Counted from the stretch's first letter, positions 9,494 through 18,815 are shown. The stretch is 64,000 nt of DNA from Denitrobaculum sp965225735 (GCA_965225735.1 CBDDBN010000008.1:1-64000), one strand, 5' to 3'. Program-made: numbers and translations. The notes: a model not told the origin generated them from the letters alone.

Positions 9494-10305
9494 ACGAACG
9501 TTTTGATCAACTGCGCCTGCTGGAGGCGATTTTCTTTGGATCGGCCAAGCCTCTGAAGCCTGATCAGCTCAAGAAGCACCTGCCGGAAGGCGCCGATATC
9601 AATGGCTTGATCGCCGAACTTCAGACGCTGTACGCGAACCGCGGCGTGAATCTGGTTCAGATCGCGGATTGCTGGGCTTTTCGCACGGCGGCGGATATCG
9701 CTCCCTACATGAAGATCGAGACCACGGCGGTAAAAAAGCTGACCCGTGCCGCGGTCGAGACCCTGGCGATCGTCGCTTACCATCAGCCCGTCACGCGTGG
9801 TGAGATCGAGGAGATCCGCGGCGTTGCGCTCTCCAAAGGCACCCTGGATACACTCCTGGAGGCCGGCTGGATCAAACTGAAGGGCCGCCGTAAGACACCT
9901 GGCCGGCCCGTCACCTGGGGCACGACGGATTCTTTCCTGGATCATTTCGGATTGGAAAACGTCGATGCTTTGCCGGGTATCGAAGAATTGAAGGCAGCCG
10001 GACTTCTGGATAGCCGGCCGGCAATCACGGCCTTGGGTGGGCGTGGTGTTTTGCTGGCCTCAAGCGACGACGCGGTCGACACGGCGCCAGATGACGAAGA
10101 GGATGAGGAAGAAGCCGAGGAGTTACTGCCGGAAGATTTCGGTGAGCCGCTCTCGGCGGTTGAGACCCTGCCGGAAGAGACTGATAACTCTAGCGAATCT
10201 TCTGAAGACGAAGCGGACGACAACGCTCTGGACGAAGCCCTCGAACAGATTGGCGATGGTGTCCGGGCCGCGGCGGAAGAGCAAGACAAAGAACCCGTGC
10301 CTTAA
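9490..10305 (+). CDS. scpB: Segregation and condensation protein B
   Basis: A 271-residue ScpB with two winged-helix domains in the first 190 residues; the AAVETLAIVAYHQPVTRGEI segment and the following RGVALSKGTL are family hallmarks. It dimerises and binds ScpA to regulate the SMC complex. The last 80 residues are a very acidic Glu/Asp/Ser-rich tail, longer than in most homologues and probably disordered. It overlaps scpA by four bases. Confidence 0.95.
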   Translation: MNERFDQLRLLEAIFFGSAKPLKPDQLKKHLPEGADINGLIAELQTLYANRGVNLVQIADCWAFRTAADIAPYMKIETTAVKKLTRAAVETLAIVAYHQPVTRGEIEEIRGVALSKGTLDTLLEAGWIKLKGRRKTPGRPVTWGTTDSFLDHFGLENVDALPGIEELKAAGLLDSRPAITALGGRGVLLASSDDAVDTAPDDEEDEEEAEELLPEDFGEPLSAVETLPEETDNSSESSEDEADDNALDEALEQIGDGVRAAAEEQDKEPVP

Positions 10306-10444
10306 AGCCGTGCCTTCCAAAGCGGCTACCACGTCATCTCAGTGATTGATTTTTAATCGCAGTGGCATTACCTCTGCGCGGCGCCCGGTTTTGCTTCCGA
10401 TTCAAAACCCTGGGTCCGGCGAAGCGTTCTTAGAAAGAGAGTCC

Positions 10445-11563
10445 ATGGACGCGCTCAAGTTCGAGCATGTCAGTCATTCCTTTGGTCCGGTCAAGGCGGT
10501 CGACAACATCGAGTTGTCGATCAAATCCGGTGAGCTGCTTTGTCTGCTGGGTCCTTCAGGCTGTGGCAAAACAACGGCATTACGAATCGCTGCGGGACTG
10601 GAGCCGCTACAGCAGGGGCGGGTGCTGATGTCCGGCAAGACGGTTGGGGAGCCCAATCGGAATCTGGCGCCAGAACAGCGCGGGATCGGTCTCGTGTTTC
10701 AGGATTTCGCCCTCTTTCCGCATCTCTCCATCGCAGACAATGTGGCGTTCGGCCTCTCGGGAGCCTCGTCCAATCTGCGAAATGAGCGCGTGACCAAGAC
10801 CCTCACGCAGGTCGGAATGGAAAGCTATCGCGACGCCTATCCCCATATGCTTTCCGGCGGCCAGCAACAGCGCGTCGCCCTGGCCCGTGCTCTTGCGCCT
10901 GAACCTAAGATTATGCTTCTCGACGAGCCTTTTTCCGGCCTGGACGCCCGTCTGCGCCATCAGGTGCGCGATGAAACGCTTCACGTGCTCAAGGAAAGCG
11001 GTACCGCGACCTTGATGGTCACGCATGACCCCGAAGAAGCCATGTTCATGGCCGACCGGATCGCTTTGATGCGCGCAGGCCGTGTCGAACAAGAGGGGCG
11101 GCCGAGCGATCTCTACTTCGCGCCGAACAATGCCTTTGTCGCGACCTTTTTTGGTGAAACCAACGAACTGGAAGCGGTTTGCGTTGGCGGACAGGTCGAA
11201 ACACCGTTTGGATCGATACCGACGCAGGATTTGGCGGACGGTACAGCGGTGAGTGTTCTGGTGCGTCCGGAGGCATTAAGGTTAAAAACACCCGGCAGCG
11301 GGAAGGATCCGGCGGACAATACGGCGACCGTTCTCGCTTCTCGCATGCTCGGGCGCAGCAGCCTGGTTCATCTGCAGCTCGGGGACAGCGCCGAAGCTTC
11401 CCATGATTCCAATATCTTGCCGGGAGAAGTCCCGCACCAGGGACATCCATTACACTGGCATGCGCGTATCCCAGGCCGCTATCTACCCGCAGAAGGCGAA
11501 GCTTTGGACGTTTACCTTGATCGCAGCCAAGCGTTTGTTTTTCCGAGAAACATCACCAATTAG
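10445..11563 (+). CDS. ABC transporter ATP-binding protein, Fe3+/polyamine-importer type, orphan
   Basis: The ATG at 10445 (MDALKFEHVSHSFG) follows an AAAGAGAG sequence and matches family N-termini; the frame is open upstream from 10346 but that part looks non-coding. Of 372 residues, the first 240 are a full ABC ATPase: Walker A GPSGCGKT (36-43), Q-loop in VFQDFALFPHLS, signature LSGGQQQR (136-143), Walker B IMLLDEP (156-162) and the H-loop in VTHDPEEA. The C-terminal 120 residues look like a TOBE regulatory domain, as in FbpC, PotA or UgpC ATPases. No permease or binding-protein gene is near, so the partner is encoded elsewhere and the substrate is unknown. It interrupts the usual scpB-tatA adjacency. 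Confidence 0.85.
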   Translation: MDALKFEHVSHSFGPVKAVDNIELSIKSGELLCLLGPSGCGKTTALRIAAGLEPLQQGRVLMSGKTVGEPNRNLAPEQRGIGLVFQDFALFPHLSIADNVAFGLSGASSNLRNERVTKTLTQVGMESYRDAYPHMLSGGQQQRVALARALAPEPKIMLLDEPFSGLDARLRHQVRDETLHVLKESGTATLMVTHDPEEAMFMADRIALMRAGRVEQEGRPSDLYFAPNNAFVATFFGETNELEAVCVGGQVETPFGSIPTQDLADGTAVSVLVRPEALRLKTPGSGKDPADNTATVLASRMLGRSSLVHLQLGDSAEASHDSNILPGEVPHQGHPLHWHARIPGRYLPAEGEALDVYLDRSQAFVFPRNITN

Positions 11564-11657
11564 TGGGCAGGCGCAAGAAGCGTTGCGGCAGGCGGATGAT
11601 TTTGCGATAGTCCGCCAACGAAACAACAACAGTATTGATCTCTGAGGAGAGCTCCGA

Positions 11658-11897
11658 ATGGGTGCGTTTAGTATCTGGCATTGGCTTATCGTGCTGGTCG
11701 TTGTTCTCGTCCTCTTTGGCGGCGGCGGAAAGCTGAGCAAGCTGATGGGTGACGCGGGCTCCGGCATCAAGGCTTTTAAGAAAGGCCTGAAAGAAGAACC
11801 GAAACAAGACGACGAGGCTGAGGCCGACAAAGCCATCGAAGGTGGCGAAAAGGCTGCAGCAACCGTTGCTGAAAAAGATAAAGCGGCGAACGGCTGA
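11658..11897 (+). CDS. tatA: Twin-arginine translocase subunit TatA
   Basis: A 79-residue protein with the TatA layout: one short N-terminal membrane helix (MGAFSIWHWLIVLVVVLVLF), an amphipathic helix with LMGDAGSGIKAFKKG, and a charged soluble tail. The hinge reads GGGGKLSK rather than the common FGxGKIP; the conserved FG is kept as LFGGGG. A GAGGAGAG ribosome binding site precedes the ATG. TatA oligomers form the transport path for folded proteins in the cytoplasmic membrane. It is followed by tatB and tatC. Confidence 0.95.
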   Translation: MGAFSIWHWLIVLVVVLVLFGGGGKLSKLMGDAGSGIKAFKKGLKEEPKQDDEAEADKAIEGGEKAAATVAEKDKAANG

Positions 11898-11959
11898 CGC
11901 GGCGTTAGCTGCCAGCACAGGCCACATCAAAATCCGACAGCTATCCGCGGCAGAACGCT

Positions 11960-12463
11960 ATGTTTGATATCGGCTGGGCCGAAATGGGGATCGTGGCGGT
12001 AATCGCTCTCCTCGTTATCGGCCCCAAGGAACTCCCAAGGACCATGCGCACGGCTGCGCAGTGGTTCGGCAAGGCGAAAGGCCTTGCGCGCGAGTTCCAG
12101 TCTGGCCTGGACGATATCGTGCGGGAAGCCGACTTGGAAGACGCCCGGAATGCGTTGAACACGACCCGGAACTTCAGTCCGAACAAGATTTTATCGGACA
12201 CGATCGATCCAACGGGCAGTGTGGCGGACGAGATGAAGGACGTCGAGAAAACCGCGAAATCTGAACCGGATGGTGCTGGCGCCACCGCCACTTCGAGCAG
12301 CGAAGATGGGGCGAAAGCCACGATGGTATCAAAGCCGGCACAGGTTGCCCCCGCGCACTCTCTCACGCCACCGCCAGAGCCAGCGGCGAGTTCGGGGGCG
12401 GAAACTGCTGAGCCGGCAGCCGCAGCCGAGACGGTTAGCGATACTTCGAAACAGAGTGCATAG
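11960..12463 (+). CDS. tatB: Twin-arginine translocase subunit TatB
   Basis: A 167-residue TatB: MFDIGWAEMGIVAVIALLVI with the hallmark Glu at position 8, the GPKELPRTMR hinge, a long amphipathic helix, and a Pro/Ala/Glu-rich tail. With TatC it forms the receptor for twin-arginine signal peptides. It lies three bases before tatC, so the two are almost certainly coupled. Confidence 0.95.
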   Translation: MFDIGWAEMGIVAVIALLVIGPKELPRTMRTAAQWFGKAKGLAREFQSGLDDIVREADLEDARNALNTTRNFSPNKILSDTIDPTGSVADEMKDVEKTAKSEPDGAGATATSSSEDGAKATMVSKPAQVAPAHSLTPPPEPAASSGAETAEPAAAAETVSDTSKQSA

Positions 12464-12466
12464 CGC

Positions 12467-13273
12467 GTGGCAGAGAATTCGATAGACGCCAGTAAGATGC
12501 CGTTGCTCGATCATTTGATCGAGCTTCGTAAGCGCTTATTGATTTGCGTGGCTTTGCTTGTGGGCGCGTTTGTCGCCTGTTTCTTTATCTCCGAGTGGAT
12601 TTTCGAAATCCTGACCCAGCCGCTGGCCGATGAGCTTTTGCAGCGGGAAACAACGGGGCAGGAGCGCCGGTTGATCTTTACCGATCCAACCGAGGTCTTC
12701 TTTACCTACGTTAAGGTCGCTTTCTTTGCGGCTGCTTTTCTTTGTGTTCCGGTGTTCCTGACGCAAATTTGGCTGTTTGTAGCGCCGGGCCTCTACGACA
12801 ACGAAAAGAGCGCAATCGCCCCTTTCCTGATTGCCACGCCGATCCTTTTCTTCGTCGGTGGCGCCTTGGTTTATTTCGTGATTTTTCCAGTAGCGCTCGA
12901 GTTTTTCATCGGATTTGAAAAGTCGGCTACGACGGGTACGCTCGCGATCGAACTTGAAACCAAGGTCGATCAGTATCTGTCCCTAATGATGAAGCTGATC
13001 TTCGCTTTCGGCCTCTGTTTCGAACTTCCGGTGTTGATGACCCTCCTGGCTAAGGTAGGTATTGCGACATCGGCGGGGATGGCGGCGAAGCGTAAGTACG
13101 CAATTGTCGGCGTCTTTATCGTCGCCGCAATCTTCACGCCCCCGGATCCCATCAGTCAGCTGCTTCTGGCGATCCCGATTATCCTGCTTTACGAAATCTC
13201 TATCCTGCTGGCGCGCATGGTCGAGAAGAAACGTGAAGAAGGCGAGAATTCCGAAGACTCTCCTGCCTCCTAA
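12467..13273 (+). CDS. tatC: Twin-arginine translocase subunit TatC
   Basis: A 268-residue membrane protein with six predicted helices. The N-terminal PLLDHLIELRKRLL segment, the FTDPTEVFFTYVK loop and the TPPDPISQLLLAIP segment near the end are TatC signatures. It recognises the twin-arginine motif. The start is GTG at 12467, three bases after tatB. A likely client, the subunit-3 protein at 48103-48651 with an SRRGF signal, is encoded in the same window. Confidence 0.96.
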   Translation: MAENSIDASKMPLLDHLIELRKRLLICVALLVGAFVACFFISEWIFEILTQPLADELLQRETTGQERRLIFTDPTEVFFTYVKVAFFAAAFLCVPVFLTQIWLFVAPGLYDNEKSAIAPFLIATPILFFVGGALVYFVIFPVALEFFIGFEKSATTGTLAIELETKVDQYLSLMMKLIFAFGLCFELPVLMTLLAKVGIATSAGMAAKRKYAIVGVFIVAAIFTPPDPISQLLLAIPIILLYEISILLARMVEKKREEGENSEDSPAS

Positions 13274-13414
13274 GGCGGAAAACGGATCCCCAAACGGCTC
13301 CAAATCCGCTTCCCCAGACTCCTGGTCCGGAAGGCCATGGACGTGACTCATTCGAGGCCGTATAAGTCTGACGATAGTTATCTTTTCAACCCTTAACGAG
13401 CGATTAGAAACCCA

Positions 13415-14692
13415 ATGTTCGACCTGAGATGGATCCGCGAACATCCGGACGCTTTCGATGCCGGTCTGGCCAGACGGGACCTTGCCCCGATGGCTGAACG
13501 CATCATCGCGCTGGATGCCAAACGCCGCGAGGCGCAAACGCAACTGCAGGAACTGCAAACGCGGCGGAACGAAGCCTCTAAGTCCATTGGGGTCGCCAAG
13601 AAAAACGGTGAATCCGCCGAGGGATTGATTGCCGAGGTCGCGGAGATAAAGTCTCGCATGACCGACCTCGAAGAGGCGGAGAAAGCTGGCGGCGAAGAGC
13701 TGGATGGCATTCTTTCGGGGCTGCCGAACATTCCTCGCGATGACATTCCAGACGGGCCGGATGAAGCGGCCAACGTCTGCATGCGCACAGTCGGTGAACT
13801 CAGGAATTTCGATTTCGAGCCGAAACAGCACTTCGAGATCGGCGAAGCCCTGGGGTGGATGGATTTCGAAGCGGCCGCAAAGCTTTCGGGTTCGCGCTTC
13901 GTCATCATGCGCAGCGCCATGGCGCGCCTTCATCGCGCGCTCGGACAGTTCATGATCGACCTGCACACCCGCGAACATGGCTATACCGAGGTGATTCCAC
14001 CGCTTCTTGTGAGGGATCATGTGCTTTACGGCACCGGACAGCTGCCAAAGTTCGGTGAGGACTCCTTTCGCACCGAAGATGGCCTCTGGCTGATTCCGAC
14101 CGCGGAAGTTCCCCTGACCAACCTGGTGGCCGACAGCATCCTGGAAGCGGAGGAACTTCCCCTCCGTGTGACCGCGCTAACACCTTGTTTCCGTTCGGAA
14201 GCAGGTGCCGCAGGTAAGGATACGCGCGGTATGCTGCGCCAACACCAGTTCGAAAAGACCGAGTTGGTTTCTGTTGTTCATCCCGAGGAGTCCGACGCGG
14301 AACTGGAACGCATGACGGGCTGCGCCGAGGAAGTGCTGAAACGCTTGGGACTGCCTTACCGGGTAATGGTGCTTTCGACCGGCGATATGGGCTTCGGTGC
14401 CCGCCGGACCCACGATATTGAGGTCTGGCTGCCCGGGCAGAATGCCTACCGGGAAATCTCGAGCTGTTCGACCTGCGGCGATTTTCAGGCCCGCCGGATG
14501 AAGGCGCGCTTCAGAAAGAGCGGAGAGAAGGGAACGAATTTCGTCCACACGCTCAACGGATCGGGGGTAGCTGTGGGGCGCTGCCTGATCGCGGTCGTCG
14601 AAAACTATCAGCAGGCGGACGGTTCGGTGACCATCCCGGAAGCACTTCGGCCCTACATGGGCGGTATGGAGGTATTGCGCGCAGATGGTTAA
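13415..14692 (+). CDS. serS: Seryl-tRNA synthetase
   Basis: A 425-residue class II synthetase. The N-terminal antiparallel coiled coil (about residues 28-105) grips the long variable arm of tRNA-Ser. Motif 2 reads FRSEAGAAGKDTRGM with RQHQFEK following, and motif 3 includes GRCLIAVVENYQ. The 140-base gap after tatC may hold its own promoter. The 3' end overlaps surE by eight bases. Confidence 0.97.
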   Translation: MFDLRWIREHPDAFDAGLARRDLAPMAERIIALDAKRREAQTQLQELQTRRNEASKSIGVAKKNGESAEGLIAEVAEIKSRMTDLEEAEKAGGEELDGILSGLPNIPRDDIPDGPDEAANVCMRTVGELRNFDFEPKQHFEIGEALGWMDFEAAAKLSGSRFVIMRSAMARLHRALGQFMIDLHTREHGYTEVIPPLLVRDHVLYGTGQLPKFGEDSFRTEDGLWLIPTAEVPLTNLVADSILEAEELPLRVTALTPCFRSEAGAAGKDTRGMLRQHQFEKTELVSVVHPEESDAELERMTGCAEEVLKRLGLPYRVMVLSTGDMGFGARRTHDIEVWLPGQNAYREISSCSTCGDFQARRMKARFRKSGEKGTNFVHTLNGSGVAVGRCLIAVVENYQQADGSVTIPEALRPYMGGMEVLRADG

Positions 14693-15467
14693 CGGCAGCT
14701 TCGACCTTGCGGGTGCGCGGATCCTCGTAACCAATGACGACGGCATTCACGCCCCCGGTCTGGCGGCCTTGGAAGGCATCGCGCGAGAACTTTCGGACGA
14801 CGTCTGGGTGGTTGCGCCCGAAAGCGAACAGTCGGCCACCAGTCACTCACTGACGCTTCGTCGTCCATTGCGCAGCCGGCGGCATGGCGACCAGCGCTAC
14901 TCCGTGGACGGCACGCCGACGGACTGCGTTCTGGTTGCTCAAAAGAAGATTTTGGCTGAAAAGCCGGCGGATCTTGTTCTATCCGGTATCAATCACGGCG
15001 CTAATCTTGGCGAGGACGTGACCTATTCCGGGACCGTCGCCGCGGCGATGGAGGGCGCTCTGCTGGGCACCAGGGCTATTGCCTTCAGTCAGGTGCGCGG
15101 CAAGGACGAAAAGCTTTCCTGGGATGTACCACGGCGTTTCGCGCCGGGTATTATCCGGCAACTGGCGAGCCTGACCTGGACGCCCGAACTGCTGATCAAC
15201 GTCAATTTTCCTGGAATTCCGCCGGAGGAGGTCAAGGGCGTACGTGTCTGCCGGCAGGGCCGGAGAGATCTAGGCACGGATCTCGTCGACGGCGTTGATC
15301 CAAGCGGCCGACCCTACGTCTGGATCGGACAGTTCCTGAGCCACTCAAGCTCCGACTCCGATGCGGATCTGACGGCCATCGAGGAAGGGGCGATTTCGGT
15401 GACGCCTCTGCATCTCGATCTCACCCATAACCAAAGCCTGAAAACGCTGACGGACCTCTTTGCGTGA
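14685..15467 (+). CDS. surE: 5'/3'-nucleotidase (survival protein E)
   Basis: A 260-residue SurE nucleotidase that removes phosphate from nucleoside monophosphates. The metal site ILVTNDDGIHAPGL is at the N-terminus, followed by SEQSATSHSLTL and SGINHGANLGEDVTYSGTV, all diagnostic. The gene overlaps serS (8 bp) and pcm (4 bp, GTGA), giving the widespread surE-pcm-nlpD cluster of proteobacteria. Confidence 0.96.
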   Translation: MVNGSFDLAGARILVTNDDGIHAPGLAALEGIARELSDDVWVVAPESEQSATSHSLTLRRPLRSRRHGDQRYSVDGTPTDCVLVAQKKILAEKPADLVLSGINHGANLGEDVTYSGTVAAAMEGALLGTRAIAFSQVRGKDEKLSWDVPRRFAPGIIRQLASLTWTPELLINVNFPGIPPEEVKGVRVCRQGRRDLGTDLVDGVDPSGRPYVWIGQFLSHSSSDSDADLTAIEEGAISVTPLHLDLTHNQSLKTLTDLFA

Positions 15468-16141
15468 CCATTGCCGCCCGTAAAATCCGCCTCATTATGG
15501 AACTGCGCCGTGGCGGAATTGCGGATACTAATGTCTTGTCTGCCATCGAGCGGATCCCGCGCGAAGACTTTGTCCCACCGCCGTTTCAGCATCAATCCTA
15601 CGACAACCGCACTTTGCCGATCGGCCATGGCCAGACTCTGAGTCAGCCGCAGATCGTGGCTCTGATGACCCAATCCCTGCAGGTCACACGGCGCATGAAG
15701 GTATTGGAAATCGGGACGGGATCGGGGTACCAGGCAGCGATTCTGTCGCGGCTTTGCCGGCGGCTCTATACCATCGAGCGTTACCGTGGCTTGATGCGCA
15801 GCGCCGAAAGCCGTTTTTCAGCGTTGCGGCTACACAACATCACGACCCATGTCGGGGACGGCTCTCTCGGTTGGCCGGCGCAGGCGCCCTTTGAGCGGGT
15901 GATCGTTACGGCCGCGGCGGATAAAATTCCAGGTGCTCTTGTGGATCAACTGGCGGTCGATGGGATTTTGATCCTCCCAATCAGCCGTTCCAGTCGTTCG
16001 CAAGAATTGATACGTTTAACCCGAAGAGAAGACGGCGTGTTCGAAGAAAGCCTGGGAGATGTTAAATTCGTCCCGCTGATCGAAGGCCAGTTACCGGATG
16101 CGGCTGCGGAACCCGAGAAAGCAGCCCAGTCCGCCAGATGA
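15464..16141 (+). CDS. pcm: Protein-L-isoaspartate O-methyltransferase
   Basis: A 225-residue SAM-dependent enzyme that repairs isoaspartyl residues in aged proteins. GQTLSQPQIVALM and the SAM-binding VLEIGTGSGYQAAIL are clear family signatures. The start is GTG at 15464, overlapping the surE stop. The stop overlaps the next gene as ATGA, so surE, pcm and the LysM gene are likely translated as a coupled unit. Confidence 0.95.
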   Translation: MTIAARKIRLIMELRRGGIADTNVLSAIERIPREDFVPPPFQHQSYDNRTLPIGHGQTLSQPQIVALMTQSLQVTRRMKVLEIGTGSGYQAAILSRLCRRLYTIERYRGLMRSAESRFSALRLHNITTHVGDGSLGWPAQAPFERVIVTAAADKIPGALVDQLAVDGILILPISRSSRSQELIRLTRREDGVFEESLGDVKFVPLIEGQLPDAAAEPEKAAQSAR

Positions 16142-17574
16142 TGCGCCCCTTTGAGCGCCTTGCCCGCCAATTCACATGGCTGACGACTGCCACGGTGGTT
16201 TTGGTGGCGCTCGCTGCCTGTGCTGGCGGCACGCAGGTGTCTCAATTGCCAACGCCTCCGGATCCACCGCCGATCCCGCTGCGCAAACCTCCAGTCCCAA
16301 CCGATTTTGTCCCGGGTCGCGCAGCGATCTCTCCGCAAGTCCAGACTTCCTCTTCCTCACGGATCGCCGCAACGGCGCTTCCTGTGCCTAAACGCAAGCC
16401 GCAGCTTGAGCCGGCGCGGTCTGCCGCTAGACCTCCGCAGGCGAGTCAAGCAGCTGCTTCTGCGCCGGTTCCACCGCGTAAACCTGTCATCCAGACGCCC
16501 GCAGTGTCAGAGCGCACACCAGCTACAAATCAGAGTCAGCAGGCTCTAAGTCAAACCGCGGCCTCAAACGTAAAGCGCTATGTCGTCGCGCCAGGCGAGA
16601 ATGTCTTTTCCATCGCGCGGAAGCTTAATGTACCGATCCGCTCGCTTTTGGAAATTAACCGCCTCGGTCCGCCCTATAAACTGGCGGCAGGCCAGCAGTT
16701 GATAATCCCTATTCCGACCCGCCACATCGTAACCCGAGGCGATACGGTCTATGGCATCTCCCGGCGGTACCGCATCGATATCCGGAGCCTGGTGCAGTTG
16801 AACCGAATTCCGCCGCCTTACCGGCTTTCGGTCGGCCAGGTGCTCAATCTACCGGGTTCAAACAATGCCTTCGACGCGGCAACGACACAGATTGCCGCGG
16901 CAAACGCCCGGGAAACCGCACCAAGTCGCCCGGCCGCGCCCGCAACGCCGCCAGATCGCCAGCCTTCGGCCGCTGTGCAACAAAGCAGCGGAGGCAACGA
17001 GGCGCCCCCACCTGCACCCTTGCCAGCGGCAAAGCCACAACGGGGAACTGGGACTGCGCCACAGGCGTCAACCGCTTCTCCTCCTAAAGCCGCGGTCCAG
17101 CCGACCCAAACGGCACGGGCGGCCCCATCGGTACCGGATCGCAGACCTCCTGCAGGTGTTCCTAAGCCACCGCCACGCTCCAGCGGCAAGTTTCTCTGGC
17201 CGCTTCAGGGCAAGATCATCTCTTCCTTTGGCAGCAAAGGTGGCGGTGTCCATAACGATGGGATCAATATCGAAGGGCCGGCAGGCGCCACAGTGCGTGC
17301 CGCTGAAAATGGCGTCATCGCCTATTCGGGCAACGAACTTCGTGGTTTCGGACGACTGCTACTGATCCGGCACTCTGATGGCTGGGTGACCGCCTACGCG
17401 CACTTGAGTGAAGTGCTGGTCAGCCGCGGGGATACCGTGAAACGCGGGCAGGCCATCGCCAAGGTCGGGCGCAGCGGCAACGTGAATAAACCGCAGCTTC
17501 ACTTCGAGATCCGTCAGGGCACGCGCGCAGTGGATCCCAGAAAATTGCTGGGAAAACAACAGGCGCAGCGGTGA
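16138..17574 (+). CDS. NlpD-like LysM/LytM (M23-fold) lipoprotein, probable amidase activator
   Basis: A 478-residue outer-envelope lipoprotein: signal peptide with lipobox LAAC (Cys28), a Pro-rich linker, two LysM repeats (about 142-187 and 192-237) for peptidoglycan binding, a second Pro/Ala-rich linker, and a C-terminal LytM domain (about 355-470). The LytM zinc site is incomplete: the usual HxGxD is VHNDGIN, with Asn where the Asp ligand should be, and the usual HLHFE is QLHFE. This matches activators such as E. coli NlpD and EnvC, which stimulate amidases and do not cut glycan themselves. The position after surE-pcm is the classic nlpD position. It ends one base from the convergent ATPase gene. 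Confidence 0.85.
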   Translation: MMRPFERLARQFTWLTTATVVLVALAACAGGTQVSQLPTPPDPPPIPLRKPPVPTDFVPGRAAISPQVQTSSSSRIAATALPVPKRKPQLEPARSAARPPQASQAAASAPVPPRKPVIQTPAVSERTPATNQSQQALSQTAASNVKRYVVAPGENVFSIARKLNVPIRSLLEINRLGPPYKLAAGQQLIIPIPTRHIVTRGDTVYGISRRYRIDIRSLVQLNRIPPPYRLSVGQVLNLPGSNNAFDAATTQIAAANARETAPSRPAAPATPPDRQPSAAVQQSSGGNEAPPPAPLPAAKPQRGTGTAPQASTASPPKAAVQPTQTARAAPSVPDRRPPAGVPKPPPRSSGKFLWPLQGKIISSFGSKGGGVHNDGINIEGPAGATVRAAENGVIAYSGNELRGFGRLLLIRHSDGWVTAYAHLSEVLVSRGDTVKRGQAIAKVGRSGNVNKPQLHFEIRQGTRAVDPRKLLGKQQAQR

Positions 17575-17575
17575 T

Positions 17576-18475
17576 TTAATCCAGCCGTTTGCCCAGGCGT
17601 CCTGCCAGATCCTGGATGTATTGCCAGGCCACGCGACCTGAGCGGCTGCCGCGTGTGATCGACCATTCCTTTGATTCGGTCCGCAGTTGCTCCGGCGTAA
17701 CTTCCAGGCCATAGCGCTTCGCGTAGCCTTCGATCATCGCGAAGTAGGTATCCTGATCACAGTTGTGGAAACCGAGCCAAAGACCGAAGCGGTCTGACAG
17801 GCTGACTTTCTCTTCCACGGCTTCCGAAGCGTGGATCGCCGTCGAGCGCTCGTTTTCGATCATATCCCGTGCCATCAGATGGCGCCGGTTCGAGGTGGCG
17901 TAGAAGATGACGTTTGCGGGACGGCCTTCGATTCCGCCTTCTAGTACGCCTTTCAAAGACTTATAGCTGGAATCGTCGCTGTCGAAGCTCAGGTCGTCGC
18001 AAAAGAGAATCGCGGGGCGCCCGGCCTGCCGGAGGCGTTGGAGAAGCCGGGGTAGGGAGGGAATGTCCTCCCGATGGATTTCGACCAAGGCCAATCCTTT
18101 GTCCTTGGTCTCAGCGTTGACTGAGTCGTCGGCCGCAATCTCTCGATTGACCGTGGCATGTATCGCCTTCACCAGTGAGCTCTTCCCCATGCCCCGCGCG
18201 CCCCAAAGCAATGCATTGTTGGCGGGAAAGCCCTGGGCAAAGCGACGGGTGTTCTCCAGCAGGATATCACTCTGACGGTCGATGCCCTGCAAGAGCTCGA
18301 AATCGACCCGGCTGACTTTATCAACCGCCTCAAGGACCTCGTGTTCGGCTTGCCAGACAAAGGCATCGGCTTCCATCAGCGAAGCGGACACCTTCTCTGA
18401 AGGCGCTAGGCGATCCAGCGCTGCTGCGATCCGCGTCAGGAGGGGGACAAGATCATCAATTTTGCTATCACTCAT
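17576..18475 (-). CDS. DUF815 family AAA-like ATPase
   Basis: A 299-residue cytoplasmic P-loop ATPase of the DUF815 family, which is widespread in proteobacteria and has no settled role. Walker A is GARGMGKSS at 92-100, Walker B is ILFCDDLSF at about 155-163, and TSNRRHLMARD is the sensor-1 region. The N-terminal 80 residues are a helical extension. The SDRFGLWLGFHNC segment and the C-terminal SGRVAWQYI are conserved family features. It is convergent with the LysM gene with a single base between the two stops. Confidence 0.85.
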   Translation of the reverse strand: MSDSKIDDLVPLLTRIAAALDRLAPSEKVSASLMEADAFVWQAEHEVLEAVDKVSRVDFELLQGIDRQSDILLENTRRFAQGFPANNALLWGARGMGKSSLVKAIHATVNREIAADDSVNAETKDKGLALVEIHREDIPSLPRLLQRLRQAGRPAILFCDDLSFDSDDSSYKSLKGVLEGGIEGRPANVIFYATSNRRHLMARDMIENERSTAIHASEAVEEKVSLSDRFGLWLGFHNCDQDTYFAMIEGYAKRYGLEVTPEQLRTESKEWSITRGSRSGRVAWQYIQDLAGRLGKRLD

Positions 18476-18679
18476 GGTAATGCCGCAAAGAAAGCCAATA
18501 TGGTGAGGATCCCGGGCGTAGGGATGACAGCCGGCTGCTCGTGCGACGAGACCGGTTCCTCGGCGCGCGATAGCTGACGATCACTGAATGTCCCGAGGAC
18601 GGGCGACCCTAGCTATCGGGGCCGTGAAGGTCAATTGCAAGAAAGCGCCCAGGCCCGCAGGCTAAGCCTCTGTCGGACG

Positions 18680-18707
18680 TTGCAATTCGTCAAGGTACGG
18701 CTATAGT
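18680..18707 (+). promoter_or_regulatory. Probable sigma-70 promoter of yajC-secD-secF
   Basis: TTGCAA (18680-18685) and TATAGT (18702-18707) are separated by 16 bases, about 110 bases upstream of yajC. The leader between them and yajC contains a short hairpin (GGCTCC/GGAGCC, 18776-18792) just before the ribosome binding site. The rest of the interval from 18476, about 340 bases, shows no gene. Confidence 0.5.
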
Positions 18708-18815
18708 CCGGCAGCCAATTTTCAGGGGTTCAGGCGGAACAGCTTCCCCTGACGAAGTGTAAGAGCGAGAGTAACGGCTCCTGAGGGGAGCCTGTGAGTT
18801 TGGGGAGTTTTCTTT

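Noticed and set aside
18776..18792. Hairpin before yajC as a riboswitch or terminator
   Set aside because: Only one six-bp stem without a T run or conserved aptamer structure; it probably just flanks the ribosome binding site.
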